In this document: positions 23,942 to 32,942 of the stretch, piece by piece
How positions within the stretch are numbered: position 1 is the stretch's first letter
How the letters are laid out: every line of letters starts with the position of its first letter
NCBI RefSeq assembly: GCF_001426565.1
Contig: NZ_LMFA01000024.1
Location: 62,873-126,872 of the forward strand
Direction: 5' to 3'
DNA length: 64,000 nucleotides
DNA from: Rhizobium sp. Root482
GTDB lineage: Bacteria; Pseudomonadota; Alphaproteobacteria; Rhizobiales; Rhizobiaceae
Notes under the pieces: model-generated
Told to the model about the DNA's origin: nothing
Database searches by the model: none
Seen by the model: only the letters and a program-made list of their open reading frames with translations
Translations under genes and position numbers: made by a program

Positions 23942-25420
23942 TCAGCCGGTGCCTTGGGTCCGATCCTGCCGTGGCTTTTTCACCAGCTGATGGATTTTCA
24001 AGAGCAGCGGCCGTTCCGTCAGGAAAATGAGGCCCGCATAGATGACCCCGCCGCACGCCGCACCAGCCAGAATCTGCAGCACCGGGTTCGGCAGCAGTTC
24101 GGCGCCGGCATTAAGCAGGAGGCGCACCGCCAGCGCCATGACGAAGGCGGTCAGCATCGGGCGGCTGCTGATGGCGAGGCCTTTCAGAAATGGCCTGCCG
24201 TCGGCGCGGAACACCACCCGGGAATAGCCTATCAGCGTCAGTCCGTTGACGATGCAGAGCCAGATCATCGCCCCGGTAAGGCCGCCGGTGCTGGCGCCAT
24301 AGGCAACCGCCGCCGTGGTCGCCACTGCCCGGATGATGGCCGACCAGAACAGCGCGCGGCCATGGCCTGCCCCTTTCAGATAGGGAATGAAGGTGCTGCA
24401 GGGGGTCAGAATGCCCTTGGACAGTGCCAGCAGACCCAGCACCGGCCAGGCATAGGCCCATTGCGGCCCGAACAGCACGCGCATCGCCGGCTCGGCTACG
24501 GCCCAGAGGCCGAACATCATCGGCGCCAGGAGAACGGTGGTCACCTGGGTGCTGAACATCAGCGCCTGCGACCGGCGCTCCCTGTCGTCCATCATGCCGC
24601 TGAAGGCTGGAAACAGCACGCCCATCACGGCCGAGAGAACGATCTGGTTGGGTATGCTGGCAAAGCGGTTGGCCGCCGAATAGGCGCCGGCATCGGCAAG
24701 GCCGAGCGCGCGCGAAACGACCACCATCGGTGATTGGAACGTGATGAAATTGGCGACTTCCGAACCCATCATGCCGAGACTGAAGCGGCTGAGCGCCAGA
24801 ACGCGCCGCAGTTGGAAGACCAGGCGCGGCCGATAATGCGAGACGGCGAAAAGACCGCAGAGGCGCACGAGCGCCGAGACGAAAAGCTGGGCCATCAGCG
24901 CCCAGACGCCCCATCCGAAAAGCGCCATGACGACGGCGACGACGGCGCCGAGCGATTCGGAAATCATGCTCCAGACCGCGTCCTTGCTGAAATTCATCCG
25001 GCGGGCAAGCAGCGCATAGGCAACGTCGCCGCCCAATTGCAGCGGAATGAGGAAGCTCATCACCCGCAGCAGGGGGGCCGCTTCCGGGGCGCCGAGAAAG
25101 GCGGCAAACAGGTCTGCCGAGAGGAACAATCCAAGCGCCATGAGGCAGGAAATCGCCAGATTTGCCCAGAAGACGGAATGGACCGTTTCCATATTCTCGT
25201 CGCGCTGGATGACCAGCGCCGAGGTCAGCCCCGCCCCGCCGATCATCGCCAGAAACTGCACAACGGTCAGCGCCACGGCAACGGCGCCGAACTCCTGCGG
25301 GCTCAGAAGGCGGGCCAGAATGGGCACCGTGACAAACTTAAGCCCGAATGTGCTTGTCTTGGATAAAATGCTCCAGCCGACATTGCTCGTGACGGATTTG
25401 ACGTTAACTGCAGGGCGCAT
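23942..25420 (-). CDS. exoT: ExoT, polysaccharide flippase (Wzx/MATE-like)
   Basis: The product has 492 residues from ATG 25420; the frame is open further upstream, but this start gives RPAVNVKSVTSNVGWSILSK, the family N-terminus. Twelve or more hydrophobic helices are visible, with the polysaccharide-synthesis flippase pattern LKFVTVPILARLLSPQEFGAVAVA. The length is close to the S. meliloti protein. ExoT moves the lipid-linked octasaccharide or short oligomers across the inner membrane. It is divergent from exoW with a 165-bp gap. Confidence 0.9.
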   Translation of the reverse strand: MRPAVNVKSVTSNVGWSILSKTSTFGLKFVTVPILARLLSPQEFGAVAVALTVVQFLAMIGGAGLTSALVIQRDENMETVHSVFWANLAISCLMALGLFLSADLFAAFLGAPEAAPLLRVMSFLIPLQLGGDVAYALLARRMNFSKDAVWSMISESLGAVVAVVMALFGWGVWALMAQLFVSALVRLCGLFAVSHYRPRLVFQLRRVLALSRFSLGMMGSEVANFITFQSPMVVVSRALGLADAGAYSAANRFASIPNQIVLSAVMGVLFPAFSGMMDDRERRSQALMFSTQVTTVLLAPMMFGLWAVAEPAMRVLFGPQWAYAWPVLGLLALSKGILTPCSTFIPYLKGAGHGRALFWSAIIRAVATTAAVAYGASTGGLTGAMIWLCIVNGLTLIGYSRVVFRADGRPFLKGLAISSRPMLTAFVMALAVRLLLNAGAELLPNPVLQILAGAACGGVIYAGLIFLTERPLLLKIHQLVKKPRQDRTQGTG

Positions 25421-25585
25421 GGCGTAAATCCCGTGGAGGCGATGGGAGGATGAGGAGCAGGAAAACGGGCGCTCGTGAAAATGCCGGGACATGTGAAACG
25501 CACGTCCTGGTCTTCCGGCAGTCCAGGCCGCGACCTGATGGAGGAACCGGGAAGCATCTTCTAGGAAAACCGCAGGGGCAAAAAG

Positions 25586-26545
25586 ATGGCGAAGTTTACA
25601 GTTATTATTCCCTACTACCAGAAACAGGCCGGAATCCTGCAGCGGGCGCTGATGTCCGTCTTTGCGCAGACCTGCCAGGATTTCGATATTCTCATCATCG
25701 ACGATCAATCGCCCTTCCCGGTCGAAACCGACCTCGAAGGCCTGACGGAGCAGCAGCGGGCGCGCATTCGTGTGATCAAGCAGTCGAATGCCGGGCCTGG
25801 CGGCGCGCGCAACACCGGGCTTGATCATCTCGACGCGCAGACCGATTTTGTCGCCTTTCTCGATTCCGACGACCTCTGGACGCCTGATCATCTGCGCAAT
25901 GCTCAGGAGGCGATGAGCCGCTTCGGCGCCGACTGCTATTGGGCCTCGATCACCGGCGGCGATGCCTTCTACTATCATTTCGACATGGCGGAACTGGAAA
26001 AGACCGAGACGGTGACAAGGCTTTCAGAAAGCCCGCTCCTCCTCGAAGTCGCCGAATTTCCGCGGGCCATGCTGCGCAACTGGAGCTTCCTGCACCTGTC
26101 TTGCATGGTCATCGGCCGGCCGCTGTTTAAGGCGATCCGCTTCGAGGCGGAACTGCGCCTGGCAGCGGAGGACGTGCTGTTCTTCTGCGATTGCGCGCTT
26201 TCGGCCGAGCGCATCATCCTGTGCAACGCGCCGGGCGCGGTGCGTGGGGAAGGCGTCAATATCTTCCACAGCATCGATGGCGATTCCCCGCAATTTCTTT
26301 CCCAGCAGTTCAATACCTGGGTGGCGCTCGATACATTGGAAGGGCGCTTTTCGCGCAAGCCGGCGGAAATTTCCTCGATCCGCTCCTACAAGCACACGGC
26401 CCGGCGCCAGGCCCTGTGGAGCCAGGCAAGGCGGATCAGGCGGCGGAAAATGCCGCAGTTCGGTCTGCTCGCACGCTGGGCTTGGCGCGATCCGAAATTG
26501 CTGCGCAGCGCGCTGCAGCTTGCCGCCGGAAAACTGTCCCGGTAG
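25586..26545 (+). CDS. exoW: ExoW, glycosyltransferase family 2 (beta-1,3-glucosyltransferase)
   Basis: The 319-residue protein begins KFTVIIPYYQKQAGILQRAL, with the GT2 metal motif AFLDSDDLWTPDHL near residue 95 and no membrane helix. The length equals my memory of S. meliloti ExoW. It adds the terminal glucose of the side chain before ExoV adds pyruvate. It is 89 bp upstream of exoV on the same strand; GCAGGGGC precedes the ATG. Confidence 0.88.
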   Translation: MAKFTVIIPYYQKQAGILQRALMSVFAQTCQDFDILIIDDQSPFPVETDLEGLTEQQRARIRVIKQSNAGPGGARNTGLDHLDAQTDFVAFLDSDDLWTPDHLRNAQEAMSRFGADCYWASITGGDAFYYHFDMAELEKTETVTRLSESPLLLEVAEFPRAMLRNWSFLHLSCMVIGRPLFKAIRFEAELRLAAEDVLFFCDCALSAERIILCNAPGAVRGEGVNIFHSIDGDSPQFLSQQFNTWVALDTLEGRFSRKPAEISSIRSYKHTARRQALWSQARRIRRRKMPQFGLLARWAWRDPKLLRSALQLAAGKLSR

Positions 26546-26634
26546 CCCTCGCGGGTGCCGCATTCTTGCGGCACCCTTTGAAGCGCGTGACCGCGCGCAG
26601 TTGACGCCCTTGGCGATGCATACAGGAGACGGTC

Positions 26635-27585
26635 ATGGACCCCTATTACTGGGAATCCGTACACGGCAATTTCGGCGACGATCTCAATCTCTGGCTCTGG
26701 GATTTCCTCCTTCCCGGGCTTCGCGAGGTGCGCCAGGATACGCTCCTGGTGGGCGTCGGCACCGTTCTCAATCGCGCGCTCTTGCCGGCCGGCCGGCACA
26801 AGCTGGTGCTCGGCAGCGGCTTCGGCTACGGCGCCCTTCCCGATATGAGCGACAGGCGGGAATGGGACATACGCTGCGTTCGTGGGCCGCTGACGGCGAG
26901 AAAGATCGGCATCGATCCCAAGCTTGGCATCATCGATCCGGCCGTGATGGTCACCGAAATGCCGACATTCCAGAACCTGCCGAAAATCTATCGGAAAAGC
27001 TTCGTTCCGCATTGGGAATCGACCATCGCCGGCCTGTGGCCGACAATCTGCGCCACCGTCGGCCTCAATTATATCGACCCGCGCGGCGAGGCGAATGAGG
27101 TGATTCGCCAGATCGCCCAATCGGAACTGGTCGTCGCCGAATCCATGCATGGCGCCATTCTCGCCGATGCCTTCCGCGTGCCCTGGGTCGCGGTGACGAC
27201 GTCAAGCAGCATCAACAGCTTCAAATGGTCCGACTGGGCAGAGACCGTCGGCGTCACCTACCGCCCGCGCCATGTCCCGGTATCCAGCCGGGCTGAGGCG
27301 ATCATCAAGGGCGCGCGCTTCTGGGGTGTCGATTTCGACGCGCACCAGCCGCCGCCGGATGATCCGAACAAACGCCCGATCGATGAGGGCCTCCTCGTTG
27401 CAACCCGCGAACCCCGGCAGACAACATTGCGTCTTGCCGCCAAGCAGATGCTTGCCGCCCCCTCGACGCTTTCCCTTTGGCAGGCCGCACGCGCGACGCC
27501 GCAGCTTAGCGCCGACCATGCGCTGGCCGAGCGCAAGGAGCGTTTTCTCGATGTGATCGCCGGTGTGCGTCGCGATTATTTCTAG
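26635..27585 (+). CDS. exoV: ExoV, polysaccharide pyruvyltransferase
   Basis: The 316-residue protein carries the pyruvyltransferase (PS_pyruv_trans) pattern: NFGDDLNLWLWDFLLPGLRE at the start, RCVRGPLTARKIGI in the middle and VVAESMHGAILADAFRVPW. ExoV transfers pyruvate from phosphoenolpyruvate onto the terminal glucose as a ketal, a step needed for polymerisation in S. meliloti. GGAGACGGTC precedes the ATG. It converges on exoU with 22 bp between the stop codons. Confidence 0.92.
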   Translation: MDPYYWESVHGNFGDDLNLWLWDFLLPGLREVRQDTLLVGVGTVLNRALLPAGRHKLVLGSGFGYGALPDMSDRREWDIRCVRGPLTARKIGIDPKLGIIDPAVMVTEMPTFQNLPKIYRKSFVPHWESTIAGLWPTICATVGLNYIDPRGEANEVIRQIAQSELVVAESMHGAILADAFRVPWVAVTTSSSINSFKWSDWAETVGVTYRPRHVPVSSRAEAIIKGARFWGVDFDAHQPPPDDPNKRPIDEGLLVATREPRQTTLRLAAKQMLAAPSTLSLWQAARATPQLSADHALAERKERFLDVIAGVRRDYF

Positions 27586-27607
27586 CTCGCGATCCTGATC
27601 CTGCAGG

Positions 27608-28600
27608 TCACGATCCGGCATCCGAGGGTGGCTGCAGCAGATAGCGCAGGGGCGCCATGTCGGGACGGCGCCGGAAGGCTTCCGTCTTGTCGGCAAATAT
27701 TCCGGCGGCGATGGCCGGAACCGCGCCCGGATGCCGCAGGGCATGGCGTATCGCCGCCCCGGCGCCCGACTGACGCTTGATGTCGAGGAATGCCCGCAAT
27801 TCGTATCGCCCGCGAATATGCTGCTCATGGCGGCGGATCAACGCCCGGGCCTGATCCGAGAGGCCCGGTTGCGAGAGAATGGCCTGGTCGGCCTCGTAAA
27901 GCCGTTTGAGATCGTCCGTCCGATGGCTGCCGCTCAGGGAATTGCCGCGAACGACGGCGCCGTAGCCGCAGCTATGGATGATCTTGTAGCGTGCGCCCCG
28001 TGCCAGGGCGCGGGCATAGAGATCGTAATCCTCGCCGAGCCGCAAGGCCTCCTGATAGCGCAGCCCGTGCCAGTCGAGGAAATCACGCCGCATGAGCGGT
28101 TTCAGGAAGCCGATTTCGCCGCGCCGCACGCCGCGCCTCGAAATATTGCCCTCGATGAAGGCATCCAGTCTGAGCAGGCGCGGCGCCGGTGGAAAGACGG
28201 CAACGGAAAGATGCGCCTCCGCCGCATGTTCCTCGTCGGTGAAGACGATATTGTCGGCGATGAAGTCCCAGTCCGGCTCCACAAGGAGAGCCCGCAGCCG
28301 GCCCGGCAGGAAAAAATCATCCGCGTCCAGAATGGCGAGGATAGGTGACGAGGACTGCGAAATGGCATGATTGCGGGCGGCGGCCGGGCCTTTGTTGTCA
28401 TCGAAGCGCACCACTTTCAGCCGGCCGCTGCCATCGTCCTCTTTCAGGGAAATGCCTGCGGTATCGTCGGTGGAACCGTCGTCCACAACGATGATTTCAG
28501 CGGTCTGCGGCTCTGCAAGAGCTGATCTGATGGCGCGCCCGATCGTTTCGGTCGCATTTTTCGCTGCAATGATCACGCAGACATCCGCACTGGATTTCAC
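27608..28600 (-). CDS. exoU: ExoU, glycosyltransferase family 2 (beta-1,6-glucosyltransferase)
   Basis: The 330-residue protein begins DVCVIIAAKNATETIGRAIR and carries LAILDADDFFLPGRLR as the metal motif. The start is GTG at 28600 with AAAGGAG upstream on the minus strand. ExoU adds the sixth sugar of succinoglycan. It is close in sequence to exoO here (both have an RRMIAR- or RLRAL-type segment after the DDD motif), so the two names depend on position. A short inverted repeat lies in its leader (28615-28631). Confidence 0.85.
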   Translation of the reverse strand: MKSSADVCVIIAAKNATETIGRAIRSALAEPQTAEIIVVDDGSTDDTAGISLKEDDGSGRLKVVRFDDNKGPAAARNHAISQSSSPILAILDADDFFLPGRLRALLVEPDWDFIADNIVFTDEEHAAEAHLSVAVFPPAPRLLRLDAFIEGNISRRGVRRGEIGFLKPLMRRDFLDWHGLRYQEALRLGEDYDLYARALARGARYKIIHSCGYGAVVRGNSLSGSHRTDDLKRLYEADQAILSQPGLSDQARALIRRHEQHIRGRYELRAFLDIKRQSGAGAAIRHALRHPGAVPAIAAGIFADKTEAFRRRPDMAPLRYLLQPPSDAGS

Positions 28601-28614
28601 GATCGCGCTCCTTT

Positions 28615-28631
28615 GTTTGGTGCGGCCAAAC
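28615..28631 (-). promoter_or_regulatory. Inverted repeat in the exoU leader
   Basis: GTTTGG-N5-CCAAAC is a perfect 6-bp-arm palindrome 15-31 nt before the exoU start codon, just upstream of its ribosome site. It could be a regulator site or a weak hairpin over the leader. No copy was noticed elsewhere in the window. Confidence 0.35.
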
Positions 28632-28736
28632 TAGGTTTGCCGGCGCCGAACGGCAAGGTGCGATGCTGCATGTGCGAAAGGATTTGCCATTTCCGCATGG
28701 TGACGGACTATGAAAATCGCGTCACGCCAAGCGGTG

Positions 28737-29027
28737 TCATGAATTCAGATGGCGGGGAGGATTGGACACCTGGATGGATTTGGCATCGCTCTCATCGATC
28801 TTCGAGGATGTGGATGATCTGGACTGGTCCACCGTCGCCGCGCGGCGCTCCTTCCCGGCTTTCCACACCAGAGCCAGCACGGCGACAAAATAGCCGATCT
28901 GCAGCAAGACCGCGCAAACAAGCGTCTGCCAAAACGTCGTCCAGGCGGAGCCGGTCAGGATAAAGGTGGCAAGGGCAAAAACGCCGAGCGCGCCGATCAT
29001 GCTGACGAAGACACGGGGTGCGAACAT
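28737..29027 (-). CDS. exoX: ExoX, exopolysaccharide production repressor
   Basis: This small membrane protein has 96 residues from ATG 29027; the frame runs upstream to 29129 (130 residues). The chosen start gives MFAPRVFVSMIGALGVFALA, the conserved N-terminus of the ExoX/Psi/SyrA family. Two hydrophobic segments are followed by a polar, serine-rich tail. ExoX lowers polysaccharide synthesis after transcription, probably by acting on ExoY at the membrane. It lies beside exoY as in S. meliloti, here divergent from it. Confidence 0.85.
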   Translation of the reverse strand: MFAPRVFVSMIGALGVFALATFILTGSAWTTFWQTLVCAVLLQIGYFVAVLALVWKAGKERRAATVDQSRSSTSSKIDESDAKSIQVSNPPRHLNS

Positions 29028-29805
29028 CAAAGCGCCCCTGAAATCATGTCTTGCCGTGAAAACAACATCGAAAAACGTCTCCTCCCAGCCCATTATGAGC
29101 ATATCGGACATGGTTTGTGGTTTCAACAAACGGTGAACGGCTAAGTTCCCGTGTTTTTACGTGCTTTTATCGAAGAAGTTCTGAGTTTGCGTTAAACGAT
29201 GCTGCAGAAAACGCGCATTGGCCGTTTTCTTTCACCGTTGGACGCGCTCGCGGGCCTTGCCTGGAATGTTGCGGCCACGCGGCCACATTTCGGCCGGCAT
29301 TTGCCCTAAACGCACAACCAGAACGGGATTTTTTCATATCGCGTTCCGGAGCGCCTTTCCAAAAGCTCCGGCGCGAATAAACTTTTGTTACAAATTTAGC
29401 ATTTGCGCGGGGAAAAATGTGCAACGCAAAATAATGTTGCGGTGCAATATATTTGATAATTCGAAGTCTGGACTTCACTTAAATCCGGTATTTGGAGAAA
29501 AATTAAATAACGAAGGAAAGAGATTTTACGATACATGGCGTAAAAATCGAAGAAATCCTTTCTGTTGTCCAAATAGGCCTCGGGGAATATCAAAATGAAA
29601 CTTGTCCGAGGCTCGGAGATTCCTTTTTTGATGGCCGTGGAGCTAGTGTGACAAATTTCCACTTGGACACATTCTTCCCCGCATTGTCGACCGGCCGGCG
29701 CGTCGCCTTTAAAAAGCAAAAACTGCCTCTAAACTCTCAGGCGGATCTGAACGTCATGCCCCTTGGGGACCCGACCAATCGCCAACCCAAATGGAGTTAT
29801 CTCCC
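29028..29805. promoter_or_regulatory. Long AT-rich divergent spacer between exoX and exoY
   Basis: This 778-bp stretch has no supported gene and is clearly lower in GC than its surroundings, above all at 29370-29560. It should carry the exoX and exoY promoters and regulator sites. Two pairings stand out: GCCTCGG (29577-29583) with CCGAGGC (29606-29612), and GCAAC with GTTGC around 29422-29441. In S. meliloti the exoY upstream region is also long and is a main control point for succinoglycan. Confidence 0.6.
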
Positions 29806-30486
29806 ATGAAGTCTGCGACACGATCGGCAAGCTCGCCGTATTTTACGACCACCGAAACCGGGATACACCGGCCGATAGGGGGAATGTCAAAGAGGGGTTT
29901 CGATATCTTCGCGGCGTCGCTGGCGCTTATCCTCTTCAGCCCGATCTTCCTGCTCCTCATGGCGCTGGTGAAGTTTTCCGATGGCGGCAGCGTGTTCTAC
30001 GGGCACCGCCGCGTCGGCCATAATGGCCGTTTCTTCCATTGCCTGAAATTCCGCACCATGGCGCCGGATGCCGACCGGATTCTGCAGGAGCATCTGCGGA
30101 AAAATCCCAAGGCCTATGAGGAGTGGCGGGCGTCCCGCAAACTTCAGGACGATCCCCGCGTGACCGCCGTCGGCAGCGTCCTGCGAAAGTTGAGCCTGGA
30201 TGAACTGCCCCAATTGCTCAATATCATCCGCGGTGAAATGAGCGTCGTCGGCCCGCGCCCGGTCGTAGAGGACGAGCTTGAACTCTACGAGGCCTCGGCC
30301 GTCTTCTATCTCCAATCCCGCCCTGGTCTCACGGGCCTCTGGCAGGTCAGCGGACGCAATGATGTGTCCTATGCTGCCCGCATTGCCTTCGACACGCATT
30401 ACGTCACCAACTGGTCGCTGGTGAAAGACATGGTCATCGTGGCCCGGACCATTCCCGCCGTCTGCCTGTCGCGCGGCAGCTACTGA
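29806..30486 (+). CDS. exoY: ExoY, undecaprenyl-phosphate galactosephosphotransferase
   Basis: The product has 226 residues from ATG 29806 (an in-frame ATG at 29791 is less likely because its own bases GGAG serve as the ribosome site). The N-terminus MKSATRSASSPYF agrees with S. meliloti ExoY. One hydrophobic hairpin (FDIFAASLALILFSPIFLLL) precedes the bacterial sugar-transferase domain with HCLKFRTM, LSLDELPQLLNII and SVVGPRPVVEDE. ExoY starts succinoglycan by loading galactose-1-phosphate on the lipid carrier. Confidence 0.95.
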   Translation: MKSATRSASSPYFTTTETGIHRPIGGMSKRGFDIFAASLALILFSPIFLLLMALVKFSDGGSVFYGHRRVGHNGRFFHCLKFRTMAPDADRILQEHLRKNPKAYEEWRASRKLQDDPRVTAVGSVLRKLSLDELPQLLNIIRGEMSVVGPRPVVEDELELYEASAVFYLQSRPGLTGLWQVSGRNDVSYAARIAFDTHYVTNWSLVKDMVIVARTIPAVCLSRGSY

Positions 30487-30555
30487 TTGCCGCGATCCTC
30501 TTCGGGACGATCGTTCCCGCCAACGGCCTCACCGGCCGCTATGAACGGAAATATC

Positions 30556-31824
30556 ATGAAAACACGCGCCCACACCGGGTTCCAGATTGCGGATCGGCAA
30601 GGACGAAGCGCGTTGCGCTGCATCTTTCTTGCCGTCGTTTTCTGTCTTTCCGGCCTTCATCCGGCCTTTGCCGAAGACTATCGCCTCGGCGCCATGGACA
30701 AGCTTCGGATTCGGGTCGCCGAATGGCAGACCGCCGAAGGCGCCGTGCGTGACTGGTCGGCCATCAGCGGCGATTACATGGTGGGTGCCGCCGGCGACAT
30801 ATCCCTTCCCTTTCTCGGCGCACTGCCGGCCTCGGGAAAAACGACCGCCGAACTTGCCGACGAGGTCGGGCTGAAGCTGCAGAAACTGTTCGGGCTTCCC
30901 GACCGACCGTCCGCGTCCGTCGAGCTTGCCCAATACCGCCCGATCTACCTGGCCGGCGAGGTTCAGACGCCTGGCGAATATCCTTTCGCTCCGCAGATGA
31001 CGGTTCTGAAGGCGGTAAGCCTTGGCGGCGGCCTGCGTCGGGCCGAAGGCGGGCAGCGGTTCGCCCGTGATTTCATCATGGCCCAAGGCGAATCCTCAGT
31101 GCGCATCGCCGAACGGAACCGGCTTCTGATCCGGCGCGCCCGCCTCAAAGCCGAGATCGCCGGGCAGAGCGAGATCGAGGTTCCCGCGCAATTGAAGGAT
31201 GTGGCCGACGCGGCAAGTCTTGTCGAAAGCGAGACGGCCCTGATGGTCTCGCGCGACAAGAGGCTCAAGCTGCAATTGACGGCGCTCGCCGAACTCAAAT
31301 CGCTTCTGAAAAGCGAAATCGAGGCACTCGGCAAGAAATCTACCACCCAGAGCCGGCAATTGATGCTGGTCATGGAGGACAAGGATCGGGTGGATGGGCT
31401 GGCGGAGAAAGGCCTGGCGCTCAGCGCCCGCAAGCTTGCCATCGAACAGAGGGTGGCCGATCTGCAGGCGGCCCTTCTCGATATCGACACCGCCTCGCTG
31501 AAAGCCAAGCAGGATGTCAGCAAGGCGAGCCAGGACGAAACAAATCTGCGCAATGATTTCGACGCGCAACTTGCCCAGGAACTGCAGAACACGGAAGCCG
31601 AGCTGGATACGCTGTCCCTCAAACTTGTTACCAGCCGCGACCTGATGACGGAAGCGCTGCTGCAATCGGCCGATACGGCACGCGCGCCCGGTGTTGCCGC
31701 GAGCGTCACCTACGCGATCGTGCGCCAGAGTGACGGCAAGACGGTCACGCTCCCCGCCAGGGAGGACACGCCCGTCCAGCCGGGCGATGTCGTCAAGGCC
31801 GAGGCCGTTCTCGGCAGCCAGTAA
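30556..31824 (+). CDS. exoF: ExoF, polysaccharide export protein (OPX family)
   Basis: The product has 422 residues from ATG 30556, with GGAA six bases upstream; ATG 30541 would add five residues. A signal peptide ending in AFA precedes the Poly_export domain (EDYRLGAMDKLRIRVAEW) and a SLBB-like beta-grasp region (PIYLAGEVQTPGEYPF). A long coiled coil follows (about 180-370), which is typical of ExoF-type proteins. It works in the periplasm with ExoP in export; early work in S. meliloti also linked it to the priming step. It follows exoY with a short gap. Confidence 0.9.
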   Translation: MKTRAHTGFQIADRQGRSALRCIFLAVVFCLSGLHPAFAEDYRLGAMDKLRIRVAEWQTAEGAVRDWSAISGDYMVGAAGDISLPFLGALPASGKTTAELADEVGLKLQKLFGLPDRPSASVELAQYRPIYLAGEVQTPGEYPFAPQMTVLKAVSLGGGLRRAEGGQRFARDFIMAQGESSVRIAERNRLLIRRARLKAEIAGQSEIEVPAQLKDVADAASLVESETALMVSRDKRLKLQLTALAELKSLLKSEIEALGKKSTTQSRQLMLVMEDKDRVDGLAEKGLALSARKLAIEQRVADLQAALLDIDTASLKAKQDVSKASQDETNLRNDFDAQLAQELQNTEAELDTLSLKLVTSRDLMTEALLQSADTARAPGVAASVTYAIVRQSDGKTVTLPAREDTPVQPGDVVKAEAVLGSQ

Positions 31825-31836
31825 CAAGGCGCGATA

Positions 31837-31892
31837 CGGATAACGGCCGCCGGCCTCATGCGTCGGCGGTCTTCGCCTGCGCGGCGTATCCG
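31837..31892 (+). terminator. Large hairpin after exoF
   Basis: CGGATA-ACG-GCCGC (31837-31850) pairs with GCGGC-G-TATCCG (31881-31892), 12 bp after the exoF stop. The loop contains a further GC-rich pairing. There is no T run, so if it ends transcription it would need help; message stabilisation is the alternative. Confidence 0.4.
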
Positions 31893-31986
31893 CGCCATCA
31901 CAAATTCGCATTGCTTTATCATCTTGTTTCATAGACTGCGCCGTCTCGGCCACTTGACTCCACCGCCTCCTTCTTTTCTATTCATG

Positions 31987-31997
31987 TTGTCAGACAT
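31987..31997. promoter_or_regulatory. Probable GntR operator, site A
   Basis: TTGTCAGACAT, 47 bp upstream of the binding-protein start codon, matches 10 of 11 bases of the site before the GntR gene (39004-39014) and 9 of 11 of the site before the SIS gene (38877-38887). It suggests that the transporter operon is controlled by the GntR regulator at 39050. Confidence 0.55.
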
Positions 31998-32043
31998 CTT
32001 ACACAACGGGAACTATGGCTGACCGATCGAACAGGAGGATTGC

Positions 32044-32871
32044 GTGAAAAAACTTTTCGCACAGCTGGCCCTTGGGGCGGCGGTAATTGCTTTCGCCACG
32101 ATGGCGCGCGCCGGTGACACATTGGACCGCGTCATGGAAAAGAAGGCGATGGTCGTCGCCACCAATAGCGGCTGGCCGCCGCAGAGCTTTCTCGACGACA
32201 ATAACGAGATGGTTGGTTTCGATATCGACGTTTCGCGGGAAATCGCCAAGCGCCTCGGCGTCGAGGTCAGCTTTGAAACGCCCGATTGGGCAACGCTGAC
32301 CGGCGGACGCTGGCAGGGCCGCTACGATCTCGGCGTCGGATCGGTCACCCCGACCAAGGCGCGCGCCCAGGTCATCGATTTTGTCGGCATCTACTACTAC
32401 AGCCCCTATGTTTACGTGCTTCACAAGGACAGCGAAGCAAAGACCCCTGCCGATCTCAACGGCAAGATCATCGGCGTCGAAACGGCCACGACATCGGAAG
32501 ACTTCATCAATCGTCGCCTCGAAATCGACGCGCCGGGCCTGCCGCCGATCGAATACAAGGTCGAGCCCGGCGAAATCCGCACCTTCGCCGATTCCATGCT
32601 GCCCTTCGACGATCTTCGTCTGGGCGCCGGCGTTCGCCTCGATGCGGTCATCGCGCCGGAGCAGACCGCGCTGAACGCCATCAAGAACGGCTATCCGCTG
32701 CGCATCATGGAAGGTGAATATGCCTTCCGCGAGCCGCTCGTCGTCATCGCCGAAAAGGTCGATCCGGAATGGACCGCGAAAGTCGGCGATATCATCGAGG
32801 AGATGAAGAAGGACGGTACGCTCGGAACGCTGACCACGAAATGGTACGGCAAGGACTACAGCGCCGACTGA
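32044..32871 (+). CDS. Amino-acid-type ABC transporter binding protein (SBP_bac_3)
   Basis: The 275-residue protein begins with GTG at 32044 behind a strong AGGAGG-like site. A signal peptide (to about residue 23, ARAG) precedes a type II periplasmic-binding fold with VATNSGWPPQSFLDDNNEMVGFDIDVSREIAKRLG. It should bind a polar amino acid or an amino-acid derivative. The genes that follow encode a FAD oxidoreductase, the cognate permease, a DMT transporter and the cognate ATPase. The substrate may be a fructosyl-amino acid given the kinase and deglycase genes that converge on this operon. Confidence 0.85.
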   Translation: MKKLFAQLALGAAVIAFATMARAGDTLDRVMEKKAMVVATNSGWPPQSFLDDNNEMVGFDIDVSREIAKRLGVEVSFETPDWATLTGGRWQGRYDLGVGSVTPTKARAQVIDFVGIYYYSPYVYVLHKDSEAKTPADLNGKIIGVETATTSEDFINRRLEIDAPGLPPIEYKVEPGEIRTFADSMLPFDDLRLGAGVRLDAVIAPEQTALNAIKNGYPLRIMEGEYAFREPLVVIAEKVDPEWTAKVGDIIEEMKKDGTLGTLTTKWYGKDYSAD

Positions 32872-32942
32872 TATGACCATCTCGCACGGGCGGCTCCTGC
32901 CGCCCGTGCTTTCCTTGTCGCCCATTCTGCGAGCCCATTCCC

